A stretch of DNA of 46,095 nucleotides from Muribaculaceae bacterium. Its GTDB lineage: Bacteria > Bacteroidota > Bacteroidia > Bacteroidales > Muribaculaceae. Below are positions 8,933 through 16,984 of the stretch, piece by piece. The first letter of the stretch is position 1. Every line of letters starts with the position of its first letter. The translations under genes were made by a program, and so were the position numbers. The DNA is taken from the NCBI GenBank assembly GCA_022509205.1, contig JAFLTR010000014.1:1-46095 (forward strand), written 5' to 3'. The notes under the pieces were generated by a model. That model saw only the letters and a list, made by a program, of their open reading frames with translations. It was not told the DNA's origin and searched no databases.

Positions 8933-9508
8933 TTATGGTTTATACAATTTATTTCGTGAAATATATTCAGCCACTTCAGGAGGCAGAAAATAATTGACAT
9001 TCCAGTCGGATGTTATATACTCTCTGATAAGGGTTGAAGAAATTGAAAATTCGGGAGCACCGTTAAGGAAAATCATATTCTCCGGTTGTTCGGTTGGTAA
9101 AGGGAAACCGGGACGAGGGTAGACAATCACTCCGAAATCATTTAACAGTTGTTCACTGTCTTTCCAAAATTTAAAATTCTCGAGGGAATCGCTTCCTATA
9201 ATAATCTTGAAATTATAATGATGGTAAATCCTTTTCAACTCCTTGACGGCATTAATTGTGAAAGAAGGTGAAGGTAGGTGCATTTCCACATCCGTCACCT
9301 TTACATTCCTACATTTATTTGCAACTATAGTGGCCATTTCAAGACGTTGGCTATCGTTGGCAATTGTGGAATTCGGTTTAAGAGGATTTTGTCGGCTTAC
9401 CATAAACCACACTTCGTCTACCACATTACACTGCGCAACAAAGTTAGCAACCATGGCATGGCCGGTATGAATAGGGTCAAAACTCCCTCCGTAAAGTCCT
9501 ATTGTCAT
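8933..9508 (-). CDS. nadD: Nicotinate-nucleotide adenylyltransferase
   Basis: This enzyme adenylates nicotinate mononucleotide to deamido-NAD in NAD synthesis. The nucleotidyltransferase fingerprint GGSFDPIHTGH lies at residues 7-17, IIGSDSLENFKFWKD is in the middle, and ISSTLIREYI is near the end, all classic for NadD. I chose ATG 9508, so the protein begins MTIGLYGGSFD (191 aa). The longer frame to 9547 would add 13 residues before the first beta strand and overlap gmk by 20 bases. The gap to gmk is then 19 bases. Confidence in function is high; the start is very likely. Confidence 0.95.
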   Translation of the reverse strand: MTIGLYGGSFDPIHTGHAMVANFVAQCNVVDEVWFMVSRQNPLKPNSTIANDSQRLEMATIVANKCRNVKVTDVEMHLPSPSFTINAVKELKRIYHHYNFKIIIGSDSLENFKFWKDSEQLLNDFGVIVYPRPGFPLPTEQPENMIFLNGAPEFSISSTLIREYITSDWNVNYFLPPEVAEYISRNKLYKP

Positions 9509-9527
9509 TGTAAGAAAATATAGGATT

Positions 9528-10109
9528 TCAAACGTCTTTGATGCCAACGAATTTTTTGATAGCAGATTCTACCTTTTCTACGGCTTCTTCAAGTTGGTCG
9601 TTGATTATAACCGTATCGAATTGAGGTGAAAAACTCATCTCATATTCGGATTTATGTAGACGTTTCTCGATAGTTTCCTCAGAATCTGTGCCACGCTTAC
9701 GCAATCTCTGCTCGAGAGTAGCTTTATCAGGTGGCATAACAAATATCGTTATAGCATCATCTCCATATCTTTTCTTGATGTTCAGCGCACCCTTAACGTC
9801 AACATCCATAATGAGGTTGTGGCCCGAGCCGGTGATCCTCTCCACCTCACTCACCAATGTCCCGTAACAAACGCCGGCATATACCTCTTCCCATTCCACA
9901 AAATTGCCTTCGGCTATTTGTTTCATGAACTCCTCTTGAGAAAGAAAGAAATATTCTTTCCCATGCTGTTCACCACCACGGGGTTGACGACTGGTTGCGG
10001 AAATGGAAAAATCGAGCTTCAATTCCGGTTTCTCCATGAGTTGCCCGATGATGGTGGATTTTCCACTACCCGAAGGCGCCGATAATATTATGATTTTACC
10101 CTTTGGCAT
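9528..10109 (-). CDS. gmk: Guanylate kinase
   Basis: This enzyme phosphorylates GMP to GDP with ATP. The P-loop is SAPSGSGKSTII (9-20). The GMP-binding part SATSRQPRGGEQHGKEYFF follows at about residues 37-55, with FVEWEEVYAGVCYGT after it. The lid segment with RLRKRGTDSEETIEKRL is also present. Length 193 aa is normal. It lies between yicC and nadD on the same strand; gmk beside yicC is a common arrangement across bacteria. Confidence 0.97.
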   Translation of the reverse strand: MPKGKIIILSAPSGSGKSTIIGQLMEKPELKLDFSISATSRQPRGGEQHGKEYFFLSQEEFMKQIAEGNFVEWEEVYAGVCYGTLVSEVERITGSGHNLIMDVDVKGALNIKKRYGDDAITIFVMPPDKATLEQRLRKRGTDSEETIEKRLHKSEYEMSFSPQFDTVIINDQLEEAVEKVESAIKKFVGIKDV

Positions 10110-10192
10110 TGATTTTAAGGTTCGAATTTTTTTGAGTTAGATTACCAATCCACAACTTATAAATTTGGATAAAAAGCATTCTAAAAACGCAT

Positions 10193-11080
10193 TTAAAATA
10201 CATTTAATACCTGTTCCTTGATTTGCTCCAGTTCATCTTTCATCATCACGACAAGCTTCTGCATTTCAGCATCATTGGATTTTGAACCAAGAGTATTAAT
10301 TTCCCGACCTATTTCCTGACTTATGAAACCGAGTTTCTTTCCTTTTCCGGCAACATTTGTTTCATCCGGCTCACCAAGAGTTTCTTCAAAATAATTAAGA
10401 TGGCTGGCAAGGCGTTGTTTCTCCTCAGTGACATCCAGTTTCTCAATATAAAAAATCAATTCCTGCTCTAAACGCCCCCTGTCTATTTCCACACCTTGAA
10501 GCCGGTTTAATTGCTGCTCAAGTTTTTCCCTGATTTTATCTATACGTCCGCTTTCATATGTCTCGGTTAGAGCCAGGTACTGACGGATCCTTTCAATCTT
10601 TTCAAAAAAGAATTCATAAAGTCCTCTCCCCTCTTTGATGCGTGAATTTATCAATTCATATACAGCCTCCTCTGTTACTTTAGCAAGGATATCTTTTTCC
10701 TTTTCATCAGCTTCCGGAATCTCAGATATCATAGCCTCCGGCAAACGAATTAGCATAGGCAACCAATCTGAGGGACTTGATATATCAAGTTGGGAAGCGA
10801 GAGTTTCCAATTGATTTTTATAAGCTTTGATAACATCCTTGTTTATTTTAACCGGCAATTGGCCTGAGAGAGAATCATAGGTGACTGTAATTTCCACCTT
10901 ACCGCGTTCCAGAATTGGGGCAAGACGGTTGCGCACTATAGTTTCCTGATCTCTAAAGATTGTAGGCAAGCGAAGGGATAGATCAAGCTGCTTGCTATTG
11001 ATCGATTTCGCTTCCACATTTATTCTTATCTTGTCGTTGGTAAAGCTTGCCTTACCATATCCGGTCATTGAAGCTATCAT
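10193..11080 (-). CDS. yicC: YicC family endoribonuclease-like protein
   Basis: This is a conserved stress-linked protein; E. coli YicC has been described as an endoribonuclease. The N-terminal signature MTGYGKASF starts at residue 5, and ARL/NSRIKEGRGL-type segments follow. The C-terminal DUF1732 region is well preserved (EEKQRLASHLNYFEETL, then GKKLGFISQEIGREINTLG). Length 295 aa is normal. It lies 83 bases upstream of gmk and 51 bases downstream of metF. The RNase activity is from family knowledge only. Confidence 0.9.
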   Translation of the reverse strand: MIASMTGYGKASFTNDKIRINVEAKSINSKQLDLSLRLPTIFRDQETIVRNRLAPILERGKVEITVTYDSLSGQLPVKINKDVIKAYKNQLETLASQLDISSPSDWLPMLIRLPEAMISEIPEADEKEKDILAKVTEEAVYELINSRIKEGRGLYEFFFEKIERIRQYLALTETYESGRIDKIREKLEQQLNRLQGVEIDRGRLEQELIFYIEKLDVTEEKQRLASHLNYFEETLGEPDETNVAGKGKKLGFISQEIGREINTLGSKSNDAEMQKLVVMMKDELEQIKEQVLNVF

Positions 11081-11131
11081 AAACTAATTTATGTATGGAA
11101 TCGTAATGTGAGTCTTATTTGTAACTATTGT

Positions 11132-12085
11132 TCAGAAAATTTGTGAAGCTATTTTTTCAACCGACTCGGCAGCACTCATAGTATAGAAATGAATGCCGGG
11201 CATTCCGGCTTCAAGCAGTTCGCGACATTGCCTGATACCCCATTCTATTCCCACCTTTTTCACCTCTTTATCATCCTTACAAGCTCTTACTCTTTCAGCC
11301 AGCGCTTCCGGGATGTCTATCTTGAAAGTTTTGGGGAGCATAGATAAATGTTGCTTACGGCTGATTGGCTTGATACCGGGAAGAATCGGTATCGTTATAC
11401 CTTCATTCCGACATTTTTTCACAAAATCCAGAAATCTTTTGTTGTCAAAAAACATCTGAGAGATTAGATAGTCAGCTCCATTTTCTACCTTTTTCTTCAA
11501 GTAGTAAAGGTCGGATTCGGCATTCGGGGCCTCCTCATGTTTCTCGGGGTAACAGGCCATACCATAAGAAAAAGGTGTCTCTATGCCCTCTATCCTTATG
11601 TCGTTTATCCCTACACCTTTATTGAAATCATTGACCTGTTGTTGAAGATTTAAGGCGTAAATATTATGTGTTTCTGGATTTTGTGGTTCGCTACCCTTTG
11701 AATTCTGATCACCCCTTACCAGGAAAAGATTATCGATACCTAAGAAATTAAGGTCAATTAAGGCATATTCTGTCTCCTCTTTGGTAAATCCGCTGCAAAT
11801 AATATGTGGCACAGGGATAATACCATATTTATTCTGAATAGCTGCTGCTACGGTCACTGTGCCCGGTCGCTTCACAACACTCACCCGTTTGTGGGTGCCA
11901 TCCGGCAGCGGTTTATAGATATACTCGCTATGATGCGACGTAATGTTTACAAATTTAGGATCAAATTTCAATAATCTATCGATTATACTATAGACATTAT
12001 AGATACTGTTGCCCTTCAATGGCGGCAATATCTCAAAAGAGAAGAGTGGAGCAGTTGATTCCTTGATTATATCGATAATTTTCAT
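11132..12085 (-). CDS. metF: Methylenetetrahydrofolate reductase
   Basis: This FAD enzyme reduces 5,10-methylene-THF to 5-methyl-THF for methionine synthesis. The TIM-barrel family pattern is clear: FSFEILPPLKG near residue 17, FVNITSHHSEY, HIICSGFTKEE, NLFLVRGDQ, ADYLISQMFFDN, and PILPGIKPI. The C-terminal PGIHFYTMSAAESV segment is also typical. Length 317 aa fits the bacterial enzyme (about 295-320). A -7 element lies at 12105-12112. It is the first gene of a run leading to yicC. Confidence 0.96.
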   Translation of the reverse strand: MKIIDIIKESTAPLFSFEILPPLKGNSIYNVYSIIDRLLKFDPKFVNITSHHSEYIYKPLPDGTHKRVSVVKRPGTVTVAAAIQNKYGIIPVPHIICSGFTKEETEYALIDLNFLGIDNLFLVRGDQNSKGSEPQNPETHNIYALNLQQQVNDFNKGVGINDIRIEGIETPFSYGMACYPEKHEEAPNAESDLYYLKKKVENGADYLISQMFFDNKRFLDFVKKCRNEGITIPILPGIKPISRKQHLSMLPKTFKIDIPEALAERVRACKDDKEVKKVGIEWGIRQCRELLEAGMPGIHFYTMSAAESVEKIASQIF

Positions 12086-12104
12086 TCAGAAAAATTTGAT
12101 TTTA

Positions 12105-12112
12105 CAAAGTTA
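12105..12112 (-). promoter_or_regulatory. Probable -7 element of the metF promoter
   Basis: TAACTTTG on the minus strand lies 20 bases upstream of the metF ATG. I find no TTTG at the expected upstream spacing, so only half of the promoter is recognisable. Confidence 0.5.
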
Positions 12113-12282
12113 CAAAAAAATCATTAACTATGCCGGAGTTAAGGTTCACTTCCTCTCATGGAAGTATTAAAAGGGAATCAGGTTAGAAATCGGGAACGGA
12201 AGAAAGTCTTTTTTAAACCTATTTTTCAATTCAATTGTTATAATTAAAAATGATTTATAAACTTATTAAAAAAATAGAAGTT

Positions 12283-12828
12283 ATGGCAGTGGTATTTGAA
12301 AAATTGAAAATGGAAAATTATCCGGATTTTCTTAAACTTTATAACGAAACTTTCCCTCTCCATCAAAGGAGAATCTATGAAGATGAAAAGCATCTTGCCA
12401 ATTATATCAAAATGAAAGGAGGCAAATTCAATGCATTTTCAGTTGTTGATGGAGATCTCTATTTGGGATTTCTCTCTTACTGGACTTTTGAAGGTTATAC
12501 CTACATAGAGCATTTCGCCATCGCTCCGGAACAAAGAGGAAAGAATCTCGGGAGATTAATGTTGGAACATCTGTTCAAGGAGGTTAGTCCCAATGTACTT
12601 TTGGAGACAGAACCGGGTGACACTCCCGAAGCTCAGAAAAGGATTGAGTTTTATGAGAAAAACGGATTCAGAATCCGAGAAGAGATCAATTACACTCAAC
12701 CATCCTATGGCGGGAAAGGGCAAGAAGCGGTCCCAATGCTACTTATGACTCATGGAGAAGTTAATCTACACAATATAGACTCGATAAAGGAAATGCTTAG
12801 GGAAGTCTATAATGTCAACAACGGGTAG
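12283..12828 (+). CDS. GNAT family N-acetyltransferase
   Basis: This is a predicted acetyl-CoA-dependent acetyltransferase of unknown substrate. The GNAT core is visible: YIEHFAIAPEQRGKNLGRLM contains the acetyl-CoA loop (Q/RxxGxG/A type, here QRGKNLG), and ETEPGDTPEAQKRIEFYEKNGF is the usual strand 5 and helix 4 region. I chose ATG 12283 (181 aa, MAVVFEKLKMENYPDF) because the fold begins there; the frame also has an ATG at 12250 that would add 11 lysine-rich residues. The gene is single and plus strand, convergent with yitT, and ends before the shared terminator at 12885-12914. Confidence 0.85.
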   Translation: MAVVFEKLKMENYPDFLKLYNETFPLHQRRIYEDEKHLANYIKMKGGKFNAFSVVDGDLYLGFLSYWTFEGYTYIEHFAIAPEQRGKNLGRLMLEHLFKEVSPNVLLETEPGDTPEAQKRIEFYEKNGFRIREEINYTQPSYGGKGQEAVPMLLMTHGEVNLHNIDSIKEMLREVYNVNNG

Positions 12829-12884
12829 TTAAAGTTTTTTATTAAAATCTTTAGATTCCCGATACTATAAAAAATTTTCAATAT

Positions 12885-12914
12885 AAAAAAACCGGCTAAT
12901 GAGCCGGTTTTTTT
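12885..12914. terminator. Bidirectional rho-independent terminator overlapping the yitT stop
   Basis: A perfect 13-bp stem, seven A plus CCGGCT (12885-12897) with AGCCGG plus seven T (12902-12907 and 12908-12914), has loop AATG. The A-run and T-run give a T-tail on both strands, so it can end both the GNAT gene (plus) and yitT (minus). The last codons of yitT (Lys-Lys-Pro-Ala-His-stop) lie inside it. Confidence 0.88.
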
Positions 12915-13837
12915 AGTTTCACTTTCATAGTGTCGAATCCTTGACCATAAACTCCGTTTACATTAGCCTGAGTGATGAAAGCTTTCTCATCTACACTTTT
13001 GACTATTCGGAAGATTGTTACGCTTTCAATTTTTCTACACCACACCATCAGGACTTTCACAGGTTGCTTGGAATACCATCCCTCGCCATCTATTACTGTA
13101 ACTCCCCTATGAGCTTCCTGATTTACCTTGTCGGCAATTTCAGCCCATTTCTGTGAAAATATAATGAATTGTGTGGCCTGACGATTGGTATTTATAATCA
13201 TATCTGTGATATATGCCACGATAAAGGTTACCACAAGACCATAGACAATGACCGGAACACGTGCTGTTATTCGGGCTTCAAAATCGCCGTCGAAGGGTAG
13301 AAAAATCGAAAGGCAAACTATAGCCATATCAGTGAAAATCATAGTGCGGCCTATACTGACGTTGCTCTTCTTCGAGACCATAGCCGCCACTATATCCGTT
13401 CCTCCTGAAGAACCATTGTGTACGAATGTTATTCCGATACCTAAACCGCACAGAATGGCACCGAGAATAGCACTCATCGAAACATCAGGGATCAGAGGTT
13501 GAGACAGACTCATGAAAATCGATTCAAATATACCGATAGAAAGAGCTATTACAGTAGCTCCGAAGACAGTGCGCAACACAAATGTTCTCCCCACAATCTT
13601 ATAGGCAAAAGCCAGCAACAGAAGATTACAAACATACTGCGTCACAGCAACTGGAATCAGACCGTTTGAGCCAAAATAAACCAACGTTCCCACACCTGTG
13701 AGTCCACCTATCACTATCTCATGTGGGAGAATAAAGGCTGTAAATCCAAGACCGTATAACCACAAACCGAAGATTATGAATAGATAATCCTTGAGGCCGG
13801 TAAAAAGCTTTAATGTAGCTTGTCTATCCATTTTCAT
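12896..13837 (-). CDS. YitT family membrane protein (DUF161 + DUF2179)
   Basis: This is an inner-membrane protein of unknown transport or regulatory function. Several hydrophobic helices fill the first 210 residues (for example IIFGLWLYGLGFTAFILP and AILGAILCGLGIGITFV), including the family motif HNGSSGGTDIVA. A soluble C-terminal DUF2179 domain follows (about 225-305; RGVTVIDGEGWYS). Length 313 aa is a little longer than the Bacillus homologues (about 280). Start ATG 13837 is used, although ATG 13831 two codons on is equally possible. The stop lies inside a bidirectional terminator. A -7 element is just upstream at 13851-13858. Confidence 0.9.
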   Translation of the reverse strand: MKMDRQATLKLFTGLKDYLFIIFGLWLYGLGFTAFILPHEIVIGGLTGVGTLVYFGSNGLIPVAVTQYVCNLLLLAFAYKIVGRTFVLRTVFGATVIALSIGIFESIFMSLSQPLIPDVSMSAILGAILCGLGIGITFVHNGSSGGTDIVAAMVSKKSNVSIGRTMIFTDMAIVCLSIFLPFDGDFEARITARVPVIVYGLVVTFIVAYITDMIINTNRQATQFIIFSQKWAEIADKVNQEAHRGVTVIDGEGWYSKQPVKVLMVWCRKIESVTIFRIVKSVDEKAFITQANVNGVYGQGFDTMKVKLKKPAH

Positions 13838-13850
13838 TATTTTGCTTCGG

Positions 13851-13878
13851 CAAAATTACGATTTTTTTACTAATTTTG
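13851..13878. promoter_or_regulatory. Divergent -7 elements between yitT and pepT
   Basis: TAATTTTG occurs on the minus strand at 13858-13851, 13 bases before the yitT ATG, and again on the plus strand at 13871-13878, pointing towards pepT with a leader of about 125 nt. Neither has a TTTG at 19-21 nt, so both are half matches. The remaining gap to pepT at 14012 shows nothing else clear. Confidence 0.45.
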
Positions 13879-14011
13879 TCGTAATTGACAGCTATGACAG
13901 GGCATAATTTTTTAATAAAAAAATCCGTGAAACCTAAGGTATAAAACACAACTGCACGATTTTTAGACATATTATGAACTCGGAAACCGAACCTTTAAAT
14001 CATAAATAAAA

Positions 14012-15226
14012 ATGTTAGTAGAGAGATTTCTTAAATATGTGACTTTTGACACCCAAAGTGATGAACTCACCAATATGACCCCGTCCACGCCGGGTCAAAT
14101 GGTGTTTGCAAAATATTTGAAAGAGGAGCTCGAAAAACTCGGATTAAAAGATATTACCCTTGATAAAAATGGATATCTGATGGCCACGCTTCCGGCAAAC
14201 ACTGACAAAGAAGTTCCTACTGTAGGATTTATTGCCCACATGGACACTTCTCCAGATATGAGCGGCAAAAACGTGAATCCAAGAATCGTAAAAAACTACG
14301 ATGGCCAAGCCATTATTCTCAATAAAGAGCAAAATGTGGTTTTAGACCCCGAGCAGTTCCCGGAATTGCTCAATTACATCGGCGAGGATCTTATTGTTAC
14401 AGATGGCACTACGCTTCTGGGTGCCGATGATAAAGCCGGTATTGCTGAAATTATCTCTGCGATGGAATATCTGATCAATCATCCGGAAATAAAGCACGGA
14501 AAAATACGCGTAGGATTCAATCCCGACGAAGAAATCGGGCTTGGAGCTCATAAATTCGATGTGGAGCAATTCGGTTGTGATTTTGCCTATACTATGGATG
14601 GTGGAGCTGTAGGAGAACTTGAATATGAGAATTTCAATGCCGCTTCAGCCAAAGTTACTATAAAGGGAAGGAACGTTCACCCGGGTTATGCGAAACACAA
14701 GATGATAAATTCAATGAGGGTGGCAACTCAGTTTATCGTGATGCTGCCACGCTGGGAAACCCCCGAACATACAGAAGGTTATGAAGGTTTCTACCATCTT
14801 GTCGGGATCCAAGGCACCGTGGAAGAGACTGTCTTGAATTACATTATCCGAGACCATGACCGTGCTCGTTTTGAAAGTAGGAAACGTGAGATTGAACATC
14901 TTGTAAACAAGACAAATTCAGAATATCCCGGTTGTGCATCTGTGGAATTCAAAGATCAGTATTATAATATGCGAGAAAAGATAGAACCGGTGATGCATAT
15001 TATTGAAACAGCAGAGCGAGCGATGCGAGAGGCCGGCGTGGAACCGAGGGTTCAACCTATCAGAGGTGGAACAGACGGAGCCCAACTCTCTTTCAAAGGT
15101 CTCCCCTGTCCCAATATCTTTGCCGGGGGTGAGAACTTCCACGGTCGCTTTGAATATGTGCCCATTTCTTCAATGAAGAAAGCAATGGATGTAATTGTGA
15201 ATATCTGCAAGGATATCGCAGAGTGA
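14012..15226 (+). CDS. pepT: Peptidase T (tripeptide aminopeptidase)
   Basis: This M20 family zinc exopeptidase releases the N-terminal residue of tripeptides in the cytosol. Metal and catalytic motifs are in place: [13 protein letters not shown] (about 74-86), [13 protein letters not shown] (about 135-147), [15 protein letters not shown] (about 170-184), the MDGG site and [20 protein letters not shown], then [10 protein letters not shown] near the end. Length 404 aa matches the family. ATG 14012 follows an A-rich leader. miaA follows after ten bases, so the two are probably cotranscribed. Confidence 0.96.
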   Translation: MLVERFLKYVTFDTQSDELTNMTPSTPGQMVFAKYLKEELEKLGLKDITLDKNGYLMATLPANTDKEVPTVGFIAHMDTSPDMSGKNVNPRIVKNYDGQAIILNKEQNVVLDPEQFPELLNYIGEDLIVTDGTTLLGADDKAGIAEIISAMEYLINHPEIKHGKIRVGFNPDEEIGLGAHKFDVEQFGCDFAYTMDGGAVGELEYENFNAASAKVTIKGRNVHPGYAKHKMINSMRVATQFIVMLPRWETPEHTEGYEGFYHLVGIQGTVEETVLNYIIRDHDRARFESRKREIEHLVNKTNSEYPGCASVEFKDQYYNMREKIEPVMHIIETAERAMREAGVEPRVQPIRGGTDGAQLSFKGLPCPNIFAGGENFHGRFEYVPISSMKKAMDVIVNICKDIAE

Positions 15227-15236
15227 CAATAAAATA

Positions 15237-16151
15237 GTGAAAAAGAAACAACTGATAGTTATCACAGGACCGACTGCCTCCGGGAAGTCGGTCCTTGCTA
15301 TAGAACTTGCAAAACGTCTTCAGTCAGAGATAATCAGTGCAGACAGTCGACAAATTTATAAGGGGATACCCATAGTCACTGCGGTCCCCTCAATAGAAGA
15401 AAGGGAGGGAATCCCGCATCATCTGCTTGAAATACTCGAACTTGATGAATATTATTCCGCAGCAAGATTTGACGAGGATGCCACAAGAATTCTCAAGAAA
15501 ATTTTCAAGGATAGAGATGTCGCTATAGTATGCGGGGGGAGTATGTTATATCTGGATGCCTTAACTAAAGGAATCGACCAACTTCCAACCGTACCTTCAG
15601 AAATTCGACAATCTCTGATTGAGGATTGGAATAAACTTGGCGATGATTGGTTGCTCTCCCGTTTGAAGGTTCTTGACCCTGATTATTATCTAACAGTTGA
15701 TCTTAAAAACATGAAACGGGTGTTTCATGCAGTCGAACTATGTTTAACAGCCGGGAAACCTTATTCCAGTTTGCTTTCCGGAAGTGCTTCTCATAAAGAT
15801 TCCCCCTACAATATAGTGAAGTTCTGCCTTATCGGAGAACGGGAAAAGCTATTCGACCGCATTAACCATCGGGTTATAAAGATGATGGAGGCCGGTCTGG
15901 AAGAGGAGGCCCGAAAAGTTTATCATTTAAGACATCTGAATTCCCTTAACACTGTAGGTCTTAAAGAGATGTTTCAATTTTTTGACGGATCTCTGACGAG
16001 GGAAGAAGCTATATCGCGTATTCAGAAAAACACTCGCGTTTATGCCAAAAAACAACTTACATGGCATAAACGCGATGATTCGATTCGATATCTGGATTTT
16101 AATACACCTATCTCTTACCAAATTGAGGAAGTGATCAGACAAATCAACTGA
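15237..16151 (+). CDS. miaA: tRNA dimethylallyltransferase
   Basis: This enzyme transfers a dimethylallyl group to A37 of tRNAs that read UNN codons. The P-loop is GPTASGKS (10-17), followed by IISADSRQIYKG and the segment GGSMLYLDALTKGID. The C-terminal part holds NTVGLKEMF and TRVYAKKQLTWHKRD. The start codon is GTG at 15237, ten bases after the pepT stop; no ATG lies before the P-loop. DSRQ and GGSMLY deviate from the DSMQ and GGTGLY of E. coli, and NTVGLKE has Leu where Tyr is common. Many Bacteroidales carry two miaA paralogues and this may be the more divergent one. Length 304 aa is normal. Confidence 0.92.
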   Translation: MKKKQLIVITGPTASGKSVLAIELAKRLQSEIISADSRQIYKGIPIVTAVPSIEEREGIPHHLLEILELDEYYSAARFDEDATRILKKIFKDRDVAIVCGGSMLYLDALTKGIDQLPTVPSEIRQSLIEDWNKLGDDWLLSRLKVLDPDYYLTVDLKNMKRVFHAVELCLTAGKPYSSLLSGSASHKDSPYNIVKFCLIGEREKLFDRINHRVIKMMEAGLEEEARKVYHLRHLNSLNTVGLKEMFQFFDGSLTREEAISRIQKNTRVYAKKQLTWHKRDDSIRYLDFNTPISYQIEEVIRQIN

Positions 16152-16170
16152 ATTACATTAAAATCAAGTT

Positions 16171-16869
16171 TTAGAAGTCATACCCAACTGTAAACATCCA
16201 GCTTTTATTACGCCCTCCCGAAGGTAGTTTCCATGCATTGCATACGCCTGCAAGATAATGGAATCCGACATAATAATGTTGAAAAAATTGCAATCCCGAA
16301 CCCATCTTGAATCCTATATCATAATTACGATGCCGGGCAGTGTATTGAAGATATTGGTTGCTCTGGGGTTCACGGTATAAGACCGTCACATTGTTTTGTC
16401 CGGTCTCTTTAAGTTTTACCTGAAAATAAGGTCCGAATTCCACGCTCCATTTTATATAATCGGCAAGGTTGAATTTGACCACTCCCAAAACGGGCACTGT
16501 GATATAATAGGCTCTCAGATGCCCCATCTCATAATAAGATGAAGTTGTGCCATAATAGTTAATATATTCCGTAAGATAAGCATAATTGCCGCTACGGCTC
16601 TCGTAGAAAATGCCCGGCTGCAAAGTCAGGTATTCCTTGAAATTCAGGTTTGCAACAGCTCCGACATTGAAACCAATTCCCCAACTGTTGTTAGACCATT
16701 GGTTGAAATGGCCGGACGGAAAAGTCCGGTTGGAGGTGTTGAAACCAATTCTGCCACCGAGTGTAAAAAATTTCGTTGCGTCGGACGTGTCAAAAAAATC
16801 CTGTCCCTTGACCGTTCCCACAGAAAAGAGAGCAACGAAACTTAACAATATTAATGAGATTTTTTTCAT
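16171..16869 (-). CDS. Outer-membrane beta-barrel protein (porin/PorT-like family)
   Basis: This is a predicted small outer-membrane barrel of unknown role. A signal peptide (MKKISLILLSFVALFSVGTV then KGQ) is followed by alternating amphipathic strands rich in Gly, Tyr and Phe, such as FFTLGGRIGFNTS, WGIGFNVGAVANLNF and LQPGIFYESRSGNYAYL. The protein ends in an aromatic residue after MFTVGYDF, the usual C-terminal barrel signal. At 232 aa it would fit an eight- to ten-stranded barrel of the outer-membrane beta-barrel 2 type. It is convergent with miaA (19-base gap). A probable promoter and an inverted repeat lie upstream. Confidence 0.82.
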   Translation of the reverse strand: MKKISLILLSFVALFSVGTVKGQDFFDTSDATKFFTLGGRIGFNTSNRTFPSGHFNQWSNNSWGIGFNVGAVANLNFKEYLTLQPGIFYESRSGNYAYLTEYINYYGTTSSYYEMGHLRAYYITVPVLGVVKFNLADYIKWSVEFGPYFQVKLKETGQNNVTVLYREPQSNQYLQYTARHRNYDIGFKMGSGLQFFQHYYVGFHYLAGVCNAWKLPSGGRNKSWMFTVGYDF

Positions 16870-16888
16870 AAGGATCCGGTTGAGACCT

Positions 16889-16918
16889 CAAATATACAAA
16901 AAAACGTTGACAAGTCAA
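16889..16918 (-). promoter_or_regulatory. Probable promoter of the outer-membrane barrel gene
   Basis: On the minus strand, TTG (16918-16916), a 19-nt spacer and TATATTTG (16896-16889) fit the Bacteroidetes pattern. The -7 element is 19 bases before the ATG at 16869. An inverted repeat starts immediately upstream of the -33 element. Confidence 0.6.
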
Positions 16919-16920
16919 TA

Positions 16921-16962
16921 AGAGTAACTATTCAACTAACATCATAGTCGAATAGTTACTCT
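16921..16962. repeat. Perfect 13-bp inverted repeat between ilvC and the barrel gene
   Basis: AGAGTAACTATTC (16921-16933) pairs perfectly with GAATAGTTACTCT (16950-16962) across a 16-nt spacer. It lies 22 bases past the ilvC stop and just upstream of the -33 element of the next gene. There is no T-run on the minus side, so it may be a factor-dependent terminator or 3'-end stabiliser of the ilv mRNA, or an operator for the barrel gene. Confidence 0.6.
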
Positions 16963-16984
16963 AAATAAAATTCAAGTTTAAAGA

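Noticed and set aside
10160-10167. TAAATTTG on the plus strand, resembling a -7 element
   Set aside because: No plus-strand gene follows; the flanking genes gmk and yicC are on the minus strand. Taken as chance in A+T-rich DNA.
12129-12185. Short plus-strand open frame of 18 codons before the GNAT gene
   Set aside because: No conservation evidence, no promoter and no start context; too short to support as a gene.
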